DNA of 64,000 nucleotides from Allocoprobacillus sp002160865 (GTDB lineage Bacteria; Bacillota_I; Bacilli_A; Erysipelotrichales; Coprobacillaceae): the NCBI RefSeq assembly GCF_042850985.1, contig NZ_AP031415.1:2356001-2420000 (forward strand). The letters run 5' to 3'. The notes under the pieces are model-generated. The model had not been told where the DNA came from and searched no databases. It saw nothing but the letters and a program-made list of their open reading frames with translations. Position 1 is the first letter of the stretch. Every line of letters starts with the position of its first letter. Positions 9,615 to 17,160 of the stretch are shown here, in pieces. A program made the translations under genes and the position numbers.

Positions 9615-10374
9615 TACGTTTCACCACTTCCTTTGCCAGTTTTGCATAAGCCTTAGCTCCTTCTGAATGAGCATCATAATCAAAAATATTCAATCCTTCT
9701 GATGGTGCTTCCGATAATTTAATATTTCTAGGAATCACGACATCATATACTTTTTCTCTAAAATACTTACGAACTTCCTGTGAAACTTCTACCCCTAAAT
9801 TCGTACGGGCATCTAACATCGTTAATAAAACACCTTCAATTGTCAAGTTTTCATTAAATACTTTTTGCGTTAATAAAATTGTATTTAATAATTGTGTTAA
9901 ACCTTCCAAAGCATAATATTCACATTGAACAGGAATCAACACAGAATCAGCTGCAGTTAAAGCATTGGTGTTTAATAAACCTAATGCTGGAGGACAATCA
10001 ATAATCACATAATCATACTGATTTTTATAATCACCCAATGCTGATTTTAGTCTTTGTTCTCTGCCTGATTTGACTTGTGACAATTCAATTTCCACACCAG
10101 CCAAATCAATATTTGCTGGAACAATGTCAAGGTTATCAACACCAGAAGCAATACGAATCTCTTTAATTGGCATTTGTTGTGTAATAGCGTCATAAATTGT
10201 ATATTCCAAAGATGAGCGGTCAACACCCAATCCCTGTGTTGCATTAGCTTGAGGGTCAATATCAATCAACAAGACTTTCTTCCCCATATAAGCAAGAGCT
10301 GCACTTAAATTGACACTTGTTGTTGTTTTTCCAACACCACCCTTTTGATTTGTAACAGCTATAACCTTTGACAT
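9601..10374 (-). CDS. parA: ParA/Soj partition ATPase
   Basis: Walker-type ATPase that binds DNA non-specifically and is stimulated by ParB to drive origin segregation; also named Soj. The 257 residues show the deviant Walker A KGGVGKTT (11-18) with its signature Lys, the switch block IDIDPQANAT and Walker B VIIDCPPALG. The start has AAGGAGG 6-7 bases upstream. It follows psd by 12 bases and overlaps parB, so it is probably co-transcribed with pssA-psd. Confidence 0.96.
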   Translation of the reverse strand: MSKVIAVTNQKGGVGKTTTSVNLSAALAYMGKKVLLIDIDPQANATQGLGVDRSSLEYTIYDAITQQMPIKEIRIASGVDNLDIVPANIDLAGVEIELSQVKSGREQRLKSALGDYKNQYDYVIIDCPPALGLLNTNALTAADSVLIPVQCEYYALEGLTQLLNTILLTQKVFNENLTIEGVLLTMLDARTNLGVEVSQEVRKYFREKVYDVVIPRNIKLSEAPSEGLNIFDYDAHSEGAKAYAKLAKEVVKRNGRK

Positions 10375-10386
10375 TTTCTTTCCTCC

Positions 10387-11247
10387 TTATTTTTTCATTC
10401 CAATCTTTTCACCCATCAATACACGTGTTTCATCATGCTGTAATGAGTGACACACAATATCTTCATCTATTTCAACTATATCTTTTTTCAATAAAACAAC
10501 AATCGTTGAACCACCAAACTCAAAATAACCTTTTTCATCACCACGACAAAAAGAATCAAGCGAATGATTAACAATCTTACCAACCATCATAGCCCCAACT
10601 TCCATATAAATTACATCATCAAAATGCAATGTATGTAATAAAGAGTAACTACGAGAATTTTGTTTATAAATAGGGTAATAGTCATTAGCGATAGGATTCA
10701 CTGTATGAAAAACACCTTTTATATAAACATCTTCTTCTTTAGAACCATCATCAATAAAACAATAACGATGATAATCATCAACCGATAAACGAAACACCAG
10801 ACATGTTCCCCCATCATATTGTTGAGCCAGTTCATGGTTCCCTAATAAATCTGATAAAGAATACATCGTATCTTTAATCCACAATTTTGTATCTTCTCCA
10901 ATGCGATAATACGTTAATTTAGAATCAGCTGGAGCAATCAAAACATGATGATCTTGACATATGGGTCTTGCTTCTTTTTTGATTTGTCTTGTAAAAAAAT
11001 CATTATAACAGCGATAATCCTGTTTTTCATATTGACTCATATCAATATGATAATTTTGAATAAATGGTTGAATTTGACGTTTTGATAAACGACTATTCAT
11101 ATACAATCCACCTATATGGGTAATAAAAGGAAGGGTTAACACTTTCAGTGCACATCTTCCTAAAAAATGACTATATAATAATTTTAATAAACGATTTTGA
11201 CTTTGATTGACTTTTAATTCCTGTCCTTGACGATTCACAACTCTCAT
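10387..11247 (-). CDS. psd: Phosphatidylserine decarboxylase proenzyme
   Basis: Converts phosphatidylserine to phosphatidylethanolamine at the membrane; the proenzyme cuts itself to make a pyruvoyl cofactor. The 286-residue protein has the self-cleavage motif FEFGGST, whose Ser247 becomes the pyruvoyl group, plus the conserved IAPADSKL and VDDYHRYCF blocks with catalytic Asp and His. I chose ATG 11247 because it overlaps the pssA stop as ATGA (translational coupling); the longer frame starts with TTG at 11268. Its substrate is made by the upstream PssA, so the two genes form the serine branch of phospholipid synthesis. Confidence 0.93.
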   Translation of the reverse strand: MRVVNRQGQELKVNQSQNRLLKLLYSHFLGRCALKVLTLPFITHIGGLYMNSRLSKRQIQPFIQNYHIDMSQYEKQDYRCYNDFFTRQIKKEARPICQDHHVLIAPADSKLTYYRIGEDTKLWIKDTMYSLSDLLGNHELAQQYDGGTCLVFRLSVDDYHRYCFIDDGSKEEDVYIKGVFHTVNPIANDYYPIYKQNSRSYSLLHTLHFDDVIYMEVGAMMVGKIVNHSLDSFCRGDEKGYFEFGGSTIVVLLKKDIVEIDEDIVCHSLQHDETRVLMGEKIGMKK

Positions 11248-11876
11248 AACATGATCAATCCTGTACAAATCAATATACCAACAACTAACATGACCAAAAT
11301 TCCTTTTAAACCAGGCTTTCTCACTTTAAAATTAATAACAAATGCCCATGCTGTAATAAACATAACCCACGCATATATACTATATGTCATTTCCACTGTC
11401 AAAAAATGTCTTAATAAACAAACAGCTGGAAATATTAAAGATGCACTTGTGACAGGTAACCCTTGATAATATTTTCTTTTTTCAGTTGTTGTATTTTGAC
11501 GCATTTCTTCAACAACATTAAAATACCCTAATCTGCTAATAGCACAAAGTGCATAAAACGCAAAGATAAAAAACCATAGCCAAGTTACACCACACACAAT
11601 AGAATCCATCATGGTATAACCAATAATAGCTGGAAATATACCAAAACTAAACATATCAGCTAATGAATCAATTTGTATTCCAAATTTTCTTTCTTCTTCT
11701 GTTCTGTCTTTCTTTGTACGTGCCACCATTCCATCAAAGGAATCAAATGCACCACTTAATAATAAGCAAATAAGTGCTCCATTAAAATTTCCTTTAAATG
11801 CTAAATGTGTTCCAAATAAAGCACTGATTAAACTTAAATAAGTTAATATGACAGTATAATTATAAAAACCAATCAT
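11244..11876 (-). CDS. pssA: CDP-diacylglycerol--serine O-phosphatidyltransferase
   Basis: Makes phosphatidylserine from CDP-diacylglycerol and serine in the membrane. The 210-residue protein carries the CDP-alcohol phosphatidyltransferase motif: D45, D48-G49, A52-R53, G66, D70 and D74, flanked by several TM helices. ATG 11876 is preferred, with GGGAG about 7 bases upstream; the longer frame uses GTG at 11891. First gene of the pssA-psd-parA-parB set, behind an extended -10 promoter. Confidence 0.93.
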   Translation of the reverse strand: MIGFYNYTVILTYLSLISALFGTHLAFKGNFNGALICLLLSGAFDSFDGMVARTKKDRTEEERKFGIQIDSLADMFSFGIFPAIIGYTMMDSIVCGVTWLWFFIFAFYALCAISRLGYFNVVEEMRQNTTTEKRKYYQGLPVTSASLIFPAVCLLRHFLTVEMTYSIYAWVMFITAWAFVINFKVRKPGLKGILVMLVVGILICTGLIML

Positions 11877-11910
11877 ATCTTTCTCCCACACTTTTTATTT
11901 TAACGGTTGT

Positions 11911-11939
11911 ATTATAGCATACTTCTCCATGTTTTTATA
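11911..11939 (-). promoter_or_regulatory. Promoter for pssA-psd-parA-parB
   Basis: Minus-strand TATAAT (11911-11916) preceded by TGC, an extended -10; the -35 position (TATAAA, 11934-11939, 17-bp spacer) is weak. It lies 35 bases before the pssA start. Confidence 0.6.
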
Positions 11940-11984
11940 GGACTTTTCTATAATAGAAGAAATTTCGTGAATTGTCTACAAAAA

Positions 11985-12008
11985 AAGAGTCCGATTTTTC
12001 GAACTCTT
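11985..12008 (-). terminator. hsp20 terminator
   Basis: Minus-strand stem AAGAGTTCGA/TCGGACTCTT with a 4-base loop and one G-T pair, followed by a run of T, directly after the hsp20 stop. Confidence 0.85.
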
Positions 12009-12014
12009 ATGACA

Positions 12015-12458
12015 TTAATCAATCATGATTGTGTTGTTGTTTTCAATAGCTTTCATATCCTGTTTTGGAATTGAAATTCTTAAAACACCATCTTCAAATT
12101 TTGCTTTAATATCACTCTGTGGAACACTTTCTCCTACATAGAAGCTTCGACTCATGCTTCCTGCATATCTTTCCTGTCGGATATATTGTCCATCTTTATT
12201 CTTTTCATCTTTATTCAAGTTCTTCTTAGCTGAGATTGTCAAATATCCTTGTTCAAATGTCAATTCCACATCCTCTTTCTTAAAGCCCGGAAGATCTACA
12301 TCCAATTCATATGTTCCTTCTGTTTCTCTTACATCTGTTTTCATCATATTTCTTGAATGTTTTCCATATAATGGATTCTTCTTTCCAAAGAATTCCTTAT
12401 CTAAATCATCAAACCAGTCATCAAATAAACTTTCTCCAAAAATACTAGGCATTAACAT
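12015..12458 (-). CDS. Hsp20/alpha-crystallin small heat-shock protein
   Basis: ATP-independent holdase chaperone that binds unfolding proteins as oligomers. The 147-residue product has an N-terminal arm (MLMPSIFGESLFDDWFDD), an alpha-crystallin domain with ELDVDLPGFKKEDVELTF, and the C-terminal anchor DGVLRISIPKQ. ATG 12458 is preferred because AAGAGGTGAT lies just upstream. Regulation looks clear: a sigma-A promoter overlapped by a CIRCE-like inverted repeat about 110 bases upstream, so HrcA-type heat control is expected. It is monocistronic, between that promoter and its own terminator. Confidence 0.94.
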   Translation of the reverse strand: MLMPSIFGESLFDDWFDDLDKEFFGKKNPLYGKHSRNMMKTDVRETEGTYELDVDLPGFKKEDVELTFEQGYLTISAKKNLNKDEKNKDGQYIRQERYAGSMSRSFYVGESVPQSDIKAKFEDGVLRISIPKQDMKAIENNNTIMID

Positions 12459-12566
12459 AAATATCACCTCTTGAATAACAATTCTAAGCATTGTTAGAGA
12501 ATGAACAATGTTTGATATGAGAAGTAAGGATTGCCTTTTTTATTCTCTTTCCTTATTTCTATTTAT

Positions 12567-12595
12567 ATTATAGCCCTCTATTTTAGCAGAGTCAA
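12567..12595 (-). promoter_or_regulatory. Sigma-A promoter of hsp20
   Basis: Minus-strand TTGACT (12590-12595), 17-bp spacer, TATAAT (12567-12572). Near-consensus vegetative promoter, with the -35 box inside the CIRCE-like repeat. Confidence 0.85.
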
Positions 12596-12609
12596 GCATT
12601 GAGTGCTAA
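12583..12609. promoter_or_regulatory. CIRCE-like HrcA operator
   Basis: A 9-9-9 arrangement: TTAGCAGAG, nine bases, GAGTGCTAA. The right half is the exact CIRCE half-site; the left half matches TTAGCACTC at six of nine positions. It covers the -35 box of the hsp20 promoter, as expected for HrcA repression. The 9-base spacing and the position make chance unlikely. Confidence 0.7.
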
Positions 12610-12669
12610 AAACATTTTTTCACACATTATGTCAACATATAATCATATGAATTTATTAAAAATCTGTAT

Positions 12670-13128
12670 TTACAAGAGTTTATCTAATTCCATTAATAAT
12701 CTTGATTTCATTATCCTTAATTCTTCATTTGTAGGACAGTTAGAATCATCATACATTTTTTGCATTGGATACCACCAGACAGGTCCCTTACCATTATTAC
12801 CATATTTTCCTAAATCACCATTGACTCTTGGAAATAAATGCCAGTGAAGATGTGTATCTCCATTTCCTAATAATTCATAGTTCATTTTTTCTGCATTAAA
12901 AGCTTTAGAAACTGCTTCAGCTACAATAGACATTTCTTCTAAAAACTTCATTTTTTGCGTTGGTTCCAAATGAAATAATTCTGTTTTATGATCTTTATAT
13001 AGAAATAAAGTATATCCCTTAAAATGCTGATTATCGCCAATAACCACATAACCAGTTTCAAGTTCTTTTACAAAATATGGATTTGTACCATTCTTTATCA
13101 TTTTTATTCTGTCGCAAATTAAACACAT
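12670..13128 (-). CDS. HIT family hydrolase
   Basis: Histidine-triad nucleotide hydrolase/transferase-like protein of 152 residues. The triad motif HLHWHLFPR is present in the middle of the protein, and an N-terminal CLICDRI resembles the CxxC start of many HIT proteins. ATG 13128 is chosen because GAGGTG lies 6 bases upstream; the longer frame begins with GTG. It is the last gene of accessory island A, and the repeated element TAAATTAGGATTT (13143-13155) sits just upstream. The nucleotide substrate is unknown. Confidence 0.88.
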   Translation of the reverse strand: MCLICDRIKMIKNGTNPYFVKELETGYVVIGDNQHFKGYTLFLYKDHKTELFHLEPTQKMKFLEEMSIVAEAVSKAFNAEKMNYELLGNGDTHLHWHLFPRVNGDLGKYGNNGKGPVWWYPMQKMYDDSNCPTNEELRIMKSRLLMELDKLL

Positions 13129-13142
13129 TTTAATCACCTCAC

Positions 13143-13155
13143 TAAATTAGGATTT
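13143..13155 (-). repeat. Junction element, variant 2
   Basis: TAAATTAGGATTT on the plus strand, immediately upstream of the HIT ribosome site. The identical 13-mer lies at 44107-44119 in island B, again just before a ribosome site of an unrelated gene. Confidence 0.6.
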
Positions 13156-13169
13156 ACTTATATCTATTC

Positions 13170-13652
13170 CTATAAAAGTGTCAATATATATCCGTCTATC
13201 AGAGCAATTAGCAGATACATAATAAAGGCTCTGATAAACGCTTCTATATGCTTTTTCGGATTTTGATACAATTCCTTTTCTGGTATTTTTCTTAAACGAA
13301 CACGCTTTGTATTCCGCCACCATAAAAGGTCTACAATAAATAAGTCAAAGATATTCAATCCCTGTCCTATAATACATAAACAAAGAAAATTATGTGTGAA
13401 GCCATTTTCTTTGATAAACAACCCTAATATAAATAGTACGAACAGAAATAACAGAAAATTGGATATAAATGTAACCACTTTATTGCTTTCCTTAAATTTT
13501 CCTTGATATTCTGCAATACTCTTTATTCGATTTTGCACTTCATCTGGATAAGATGAATAGCTTTTTAAATTTTTGTTATCTGTACCTGTTCCCCAAAAAC
13601 ATATTAGAAAAAACGCGATACATAAAATTACGGTTTCGATTATTATAATCAT
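13170..13652 (-). CDS. Hypothetical 4-TM membrane protein
   Basis: A 160-residue protein with four predicted hydrophobic segments (N-terminal; about 63-80; about 88-110; C-terminal about 140-158). Its motif FDLFIVDLLWWRNTK recurs as FDRFFVDWYWVEHTK in the protein at 45102-45593, which has the same length and topology, so the two are paralogues. GGAGTG lies about 8 bases before the start, directly after junction element CAAATTCCAATTT. No function is recognised. Confidence 0.75.
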   Translation of the reverse strand: MIIIIETVILCIAFFLICFWGTGTDNKNLKSYSSYPDEVQNRIKSIAEYQGKFKESNKVVTFISNFLLFLFVLFILGLFIKENGFTHNFLCLCIIGQGLNIFDLFIVDLLWWRNTKRVRLRKIPEKELYQNPKKHIEAFIRAFIMYLLIALIDGYILTLL

Positions 13653-13664
13653 TCTGTTTCACTC

Positions 13665-13677
13665 CAAATTCCAATTT
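13665..13677 (-). repeat. Junction element, variant 1
   Basis: CAAATTCCAATTT on the plus strand (near-palindrome AAATT-GG-AATTT on the coding strand), directly upstream of the ribosome site of the 4-TM gene. Identical copies lie at 45089-45101 and 46534-46546. Confidence 0.6.
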
Positions 13678-13719
13678 ACTCATTTCTTCTATCACCTACT
13701 AATAGTATTTTAATTTATA

Positions 13720-14283
13720 TCACTCATTTTTTGATTTCACTTTTGCCGGATTGCCTACTGCTATAGAATTGTTTGGAATATCTTTTGTTACAACACTTCC
13801 AGCACCAATAACCGAATTATCCCCAATAGTCACTCCCGGTAAAATAGTACAATTTCCTCCAATCCATACATTTTTACCAATAGTTACAGGTTTGCCAAAT
13901 TCAATATCTGAAATTCTTTCATCTGGAACTAATGAATGACAAGCTGTATAAATATGGGTATTTGGTCCTATTAAAGTATGCTCTCCTATTTTTACAGGGC
14001 AAACATCTAATATGACACAACCATAATTAAGCATAACATTTTTTTCAATGAAAATATTATATCCATAATCACAAAAAAATGGTGGTTTAATCCAAAATTT
14101 TCCGTTAGTATTTATTAATTTTCTCATTAATCGTGATTTCATATTGATCTCATTAAAACTTCTTTTATTATACTTAGTACATATTCTATTTGCTCGTGCT
14201 CGTTCAAGAACAAGTCTGGGATTAGCAGGATTATATTTTTCTCCAGAAATCATTTTTTCTTTTTCTGTTTTCAATCTTATCAT
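13720..14283 (-). CDS. Maltose/galactoside-type sugar O-acetyltransferase
   Basis: Left-handed beta-helix (hexapeptide repeat) acetyltransferase of the Maa/LacA/NodL group, using acetyl-CoA to acetylate a sugar. The 187 residues show the family start TEKEKMISGEKYNP, the catalytic His in YTACHSLVPDER, and C-terminal hexapeptide turns (WIGGNCTILPGVTIGDNSVIG is the region before AVGNPAKV). The start is uncertain: AAGGA abuts ATG 14283 but is well spaced for the TTG at 14274, which would give the typical MKTEKEKM start. Part of island A. Confidence 0.9.
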   Translation of the reverse strand: MIRLKTEKEKMISGEKYNPANPRLVLERARANRICTKYNKRSFNEINMKSRLMRKLINTNGKFWIKPPFFCDYGYNIFIEKNVMLNYGCVILDVCPVKIGEHTLIGPNTHIYTACHSLVPDERISDIEFGKPVTIGKNVWIGGNCTILPGVTIGDNSVIGAGSVVTKDIPNNSIAVGNPAKVKSKNE

Positions 14284-14305
14284 TCCTTTTTATAATTTTA
14301 AACTA

Positions 14306-14506
14306 CTACTTATTTTTTTTGATTAAAGAGCCTATTCCTAACCCCACACATAAACCTATACTTATTCCAAAGCATATACATATAGGAATGTTATCAGTAA
14401 ACAGTCCTATAATGACTCCTAGTGATGTTCCAATACACATTCCTATTGACATCCCCTCTAACATATATGTTTCTATTTCATCTTTTTTATTGACCTTTTT
14501 TTTCAT
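14306..14506 (-). CDS. Small glycine-zipper membrane protein
   Basis: A 66-residue protein with a basic N-terminus and two hydrophobic stretches rich in spaced glycines (GMSIGMCIGTSLGVIIG and GISIGLCVGLGIG), a pattern that promotes helix packing in membranes. ATG 14506 is chosen because GGTGA lies upstream; the longer frame starts with GTG. It is a close paralogue of 16270-16461. No function can be assigned. Confidence 0.72.
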   Translation of the reverse strand: MKKKVNKKDEIETYMLEGMSIGMCIGTSLGVIIGLFTDNIPICICFGISIGLCVGLGIGSLIKKNK

Positions 14507-14543
14507 AATATTTTTCACCACATTAACTTTCAGATTTTTACTC

Positions 14544-15368
14544 TTATCCAGCTATATAAGCACTTATAATCTTTCCACTTGAATCAACATCTATTTCAAT
14601 AACATGTCCCCAGAACATATCATCATCATTGTAAAGCAAAGACAAACTTCCATCTGAATTCACCATTATTTCACTCATTTCCATACGCTTCATAAATATT
14701 TCTTTTGTGATTTCTTCTGAATCAATTTCATCTGATGCATCCATCCATTCATTGGCAAGTTCTGTGAGTTCTTCTGCAGCAAATTCACGGTACTTTATAT
14801 CATTCTCCACAATATTATCTACTACTCTTTTTAATACCTTCATTGCTTGTTTAGCTGTATCTCCATCTTCCTCATCAGTTTCTAAATAAACATTGGCATC
14901 TACTCCATTCCAATTGATACTTCCTTCAAACCATGAAAATTCTCTATCTAAGGCAAAAGAACCTAATTCATTTTCTATAGTAATTGGTTTTGCATAATAT
15001 GCTTTCAAAGCTTTTAATTTTTCATTTGAAGCATTTTCTTCAAGCACATTGATAAGCATATATCTATTGTTCATATATGGTGTCTGATCTTGCGGTATAC
15101 ATTTTCTAACAGTAACACGATAAATGCCTAATTGTTCAAATTCATATCCCCATCCTATACGTTTATTATCATTTTTGATAAGCCATTCAAGACGACCTTT
15201 CTCATGAAAGAACTGACCTGTACGCAAATCTATGGATGCAAAAAAATCAACAGATGGTTTCAGCATATCTTCTATATTTGCTGCTCCTTTGCATGATGAT
15301 TGAACTAAAATAAGCATTTCATATTCTTCTGTTTCAAATCCTTTTTCAAAATCTGTTTGTACTGACAT
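14544..15368 (-). CDS. DUF2262-like protein
   Basis: Acidic, soluble-looking protein of 274 residues. The central block (about residues 135-160) LGSFALDREFSWFEGSINW fits the DUF2262 family as I remember it; the N-terminal half is less characteristic. ATG 15368 has AAAGGTGG 8-9 bases upstream; the longer frame begins with GTG. It sits between a glycine-zipper gene and a GNAT gene in island A. Members of such families often lie in variable immunity-like loci, but nothing here proves that role. Confidence 0.7.
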   Translation of the reverse strand: MSVQTDFEKGFETEEYEMLILVQSSCKGAANIEDMLKPSVDFFASIDLRTGQFFHEKGRLEWLIKNDNKRIGWGYEFEQLGIYRVTVRKCIPQDQTPYMNNRYMLINVLEENASNEKLKALKAYYAKPITIENELGSFALDREFSWFEGSINWNGVDANVYLETDEEDGDTAKQAMKVLKRVVDNIVENDIKYREFAAEELTELANEWMDASDEIDSEEITKEIFMKRMEMSEIMVNSDGSLSLLYNDDDMFWGHVIEIDVDSSGKIISAYIAG

Positions 15369-15426
15369 CACTCATTCCACCTTTTCTTGATTATTTACGT
15401 AATCAATATTCCTATTTCATTCTAAT

Positions 15427-15936
15427 TTATTTGTAAATAGAATATAGAAAATGAAGCATATCCCCATTATAGTATTGTGTGACAAATTCATCTTCTTTTT
15501 TCATTCCCATACTTTTGGCTACTTTCATAGAAGCATAATTATCTGATTTTATAATAGAATAAACTTTATCCCTGTTTAATTGTTCAAAAGCATACTTTTT
15601 GCATCCATTGGCTGCTTCACTTGCATATCCATGATGCCAAAATCTTTCTTTTAATAAATAACCGATTTCTAACACTTCAGTACCTTTATAAGATTGCATA
15701 GTTAAACCAGCCTGTCCTATCATTTCATCTGTATTCTTTAATATAACTGCCCATAATCCAAAACCATATTTTTTATATCTTGTTATTTGTCTATCAAGCC
15801 ATTCCTGTACATCATTATCTGAAAAATCATGCTCATAAGCATACATCACTCTAGGGTTTTGTAAAATTTCAGCTAAATCTTCAAAATCACTTTGATTCAT
15901 CTCTCTTAAATATAGACGCTCTGTTTCTAATATCAT
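15427..15936 (-). CDS. GNAT acetyltransferase (RimJ/RimL type)
   Basis: N-acetyltransferase of 169 residues with the typical start LETERLYLREMNQSDFEDL, the strand IGYLLKERFWHHGYASEA that forms the acetyl-CoA pyrophosphate-binding region, and the later block SDNYASMKVAKSMGM. Such proteins acetylate N-terminal amines or small amines; the substrate is unknown. GAGGAG lies about 12 bases upstream. Island A member. Confidence 0.9.
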   Translation of the reverse strand: MILETERLYLREMNQSDFEDLAEILQNPRVMYAYEHDFSDNDVQEWLDRQITRYKKYGFGLWAVILKNTDEMIGQAGLTMQSYKGTEVLEIGYLLKERFWHHGYASEAANGCKKYAFEQLNRDKVYSIIKSDNYASMKVAKSMGMKKEDEFVTQYYNGDMLHFLYSIYK

Positions 15937-15968
15937 AATCTACTCTATCTCCTCAAATGAACATTATT

Positions 15969-16144
15969 CTACTTTTTAAAATTTTCTATGAATCCAGATA
16001 CAAGCCAACCTAGACCAATAATAATGAAGGCAATTTTCTACCTAATCCATTATCCAAAACAAAGATAAACGTATATAAAGCAAACAAGCTCACTAGAATA
16101 GCTATTCCATATAACCCCAAATGAATCTTTCTTTTTTTATTCAT
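15969..16144 (-). pseudogene. Frameshifted small membrane protein gene
   Basis: From ATG 16144 (with GAGGTG upstream) the frame reads MNKKRKIHLGLYGIAILVSL, continues FALYTFIFVL, and stops after 44 codons. Moving one frame near 16033-16038 gives IAFIIIGLGWLVSGFIENFK and a stop at 15969. The two parts together match the intact 63-residue protein at 43900-44091 (SIFALYTFIFIAE, then RIVLIIIAIFWIISG). The whole span is 176 bases, one short of a multiple of three, which fits a one-base deletion. Either a recent pseudogene or a sequencing error in the A run. Confidence 0.75.
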
Positions 16145-16269
16145 TACTTTTCACCTCAATATCCTAGACATTGTTTATTTTTTTGAGCATTACTTAATAT
16201 ATAATCTTATTTCACTTAGATAACTGCTCTCAAATCAATTCTAAATCATTTTAACTCATCCACCATAAC

Positions 16270-16461
16270 TTAAGACCTATCTTTTTTAATGAAAGCTCCT
16301 ATAAACAAACCAAGACCTGACCCTATACTTATTCCACAACATATACATATAGGAATATTGTTGATAAACATCCCTATATTGACTCCTAATGATACACCAA
16401 TACACATTCCTATTGACATTCCCTCTAACATATATGTTTTTATTTCATCTTTATTTTTCAT
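16270..16461 (-). CDS. Small glycine-zipper membrane protein (paralogue)
   Basis: A 63-residue protein with two glycine-spaced hydrophobic stretches (GMSIGMCIGVSLGVNIG and GISIGSGLGLFIGA) around a NNIPICIC linker. It is closely similar to 14306-14506, including the shared TYMLEGMSIGMCIG block, so this is a local duplication. AGAGGT lies about 6 bases upstream. Unknown function. Confidence 0.72.
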   Translation of the reverse strand: MKNKDEIKTYMLEGMSIGMCIGVSLGVNIGMFINNIPICICCGISIGSGLGLFIGAFIKKDRS

Positions 16462-16474
16462 AATTGACCTCTTT

Positions 16475-17059
16475 TCATTCTATTGCTTTTTCTAACTTTT
16501 CTTTCATTGGTGTCAAAAATGAACGTGTATGTTCTAAAACTTTCATGTTTCTTAGTAAGGCTATAGCCATATTTCGATCTTTTTCAATAAAGTCATTCAC
16601 AGCACACCATAATTGTTTTTGACAATCTTCTTGTCTATAATCTGAAAGTGAAATCAATGCATAACAATAAAAATAAGCAACAATATCAAAATCTAAACAA
16701 TGTCTTTTTTGATTATATTGAGGAATATTGTTTTCTAAAAACTGAAGAACTGTATCAACTGTGTGGGGTTTTTTAGAAAAAGGAATCATTCTCTCATATT
16801 CTTTTTTTGTTATGGGAGCATATGTCAGGGTTGATAGTTTACTACATAGCTGCCATATTTCCTCTGGGGATGCTCCAACTTCTTTGGCTGCTTCCATTAA
16901 AGGCAAAGTACTTTTAGCTACCCAAATATTTTCTCCTTGAAACTTTGGACCACTTATAACAAATGTTTTATGATTTTTAATACAATCTTGAAGATAAGCC
17001 TTTTGCTTTTCTTGATAATCTCTTAATTCATCAATTGAAGGTATTTTCTTTCTAGCCAT
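16475..17059 (-). CDS. Hypothetical protein
   Basis: A 194-residue soluble protein with no family I recognise. It has an N-terminal charged helix (MARKKIPSIDELRDYQEKQK) and no signal peptide or TM segment. ATG 17059 is preferred because TAGGAG lies 7 bases upstream; an in-frame ATG at 17080 precedes that site. It is the first gene of island A and has its own promoter, so it probably leads the island transcript. Confidence 0.7.
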   Translation of the reverse strand: MARKKIPSIDELRDYQEKQKAYLQDCIKNHKTFVISGPKFQGENIWVAKSTLPLMEAAKEVGASPEEIWQLCSKLSTLTYAPITKKEYERMIPFSKKPHTVDTVLQFLENNIPQYNQKRHCLDFDIVAYFYCYALISLSDYRQEDCQKQLWCAVNDFIEKDRNMAIALLRNMKVLEHTRSFLTPMKEKLEKAIE

Positions 17060-17080
17060 ATTTTTACTCCTATATCTCAT

Positions 17081-17109
17081 ATTATATCAACAGAAGATCA
17101 GCTATTCAA
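17081..17109 (-). promoter_or_regulatory. Promoter of island A
   Basis: Minus-strand TTGAAT (17104-17109), 17-bp spacer, TATAAT (17081-17086), 22 bases before the start at 17059. Confidence 0.7.
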
Positions 17110-17134
17110 TGGAATTGAAACATGAGTACCATAT

Positions 17135-17160
17135 CAAAAAAGGGAACATTTCTGTTCCCT
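17135..17160 (-). terminator. capA lipoprotein gene terminator
   Basis: Minus-strand stem AGGGAACA/TGTTCCCT with loop GAAA, followed by six T. It overlaps the capA stop codon and separates the vanY-dut-capA set from island A. Confidence 0.9.

Noticed and set aside
12154..12474. 106-codon plus-strand ORF
   Set aside because: Shadow of hsp20 on the opposite strand.
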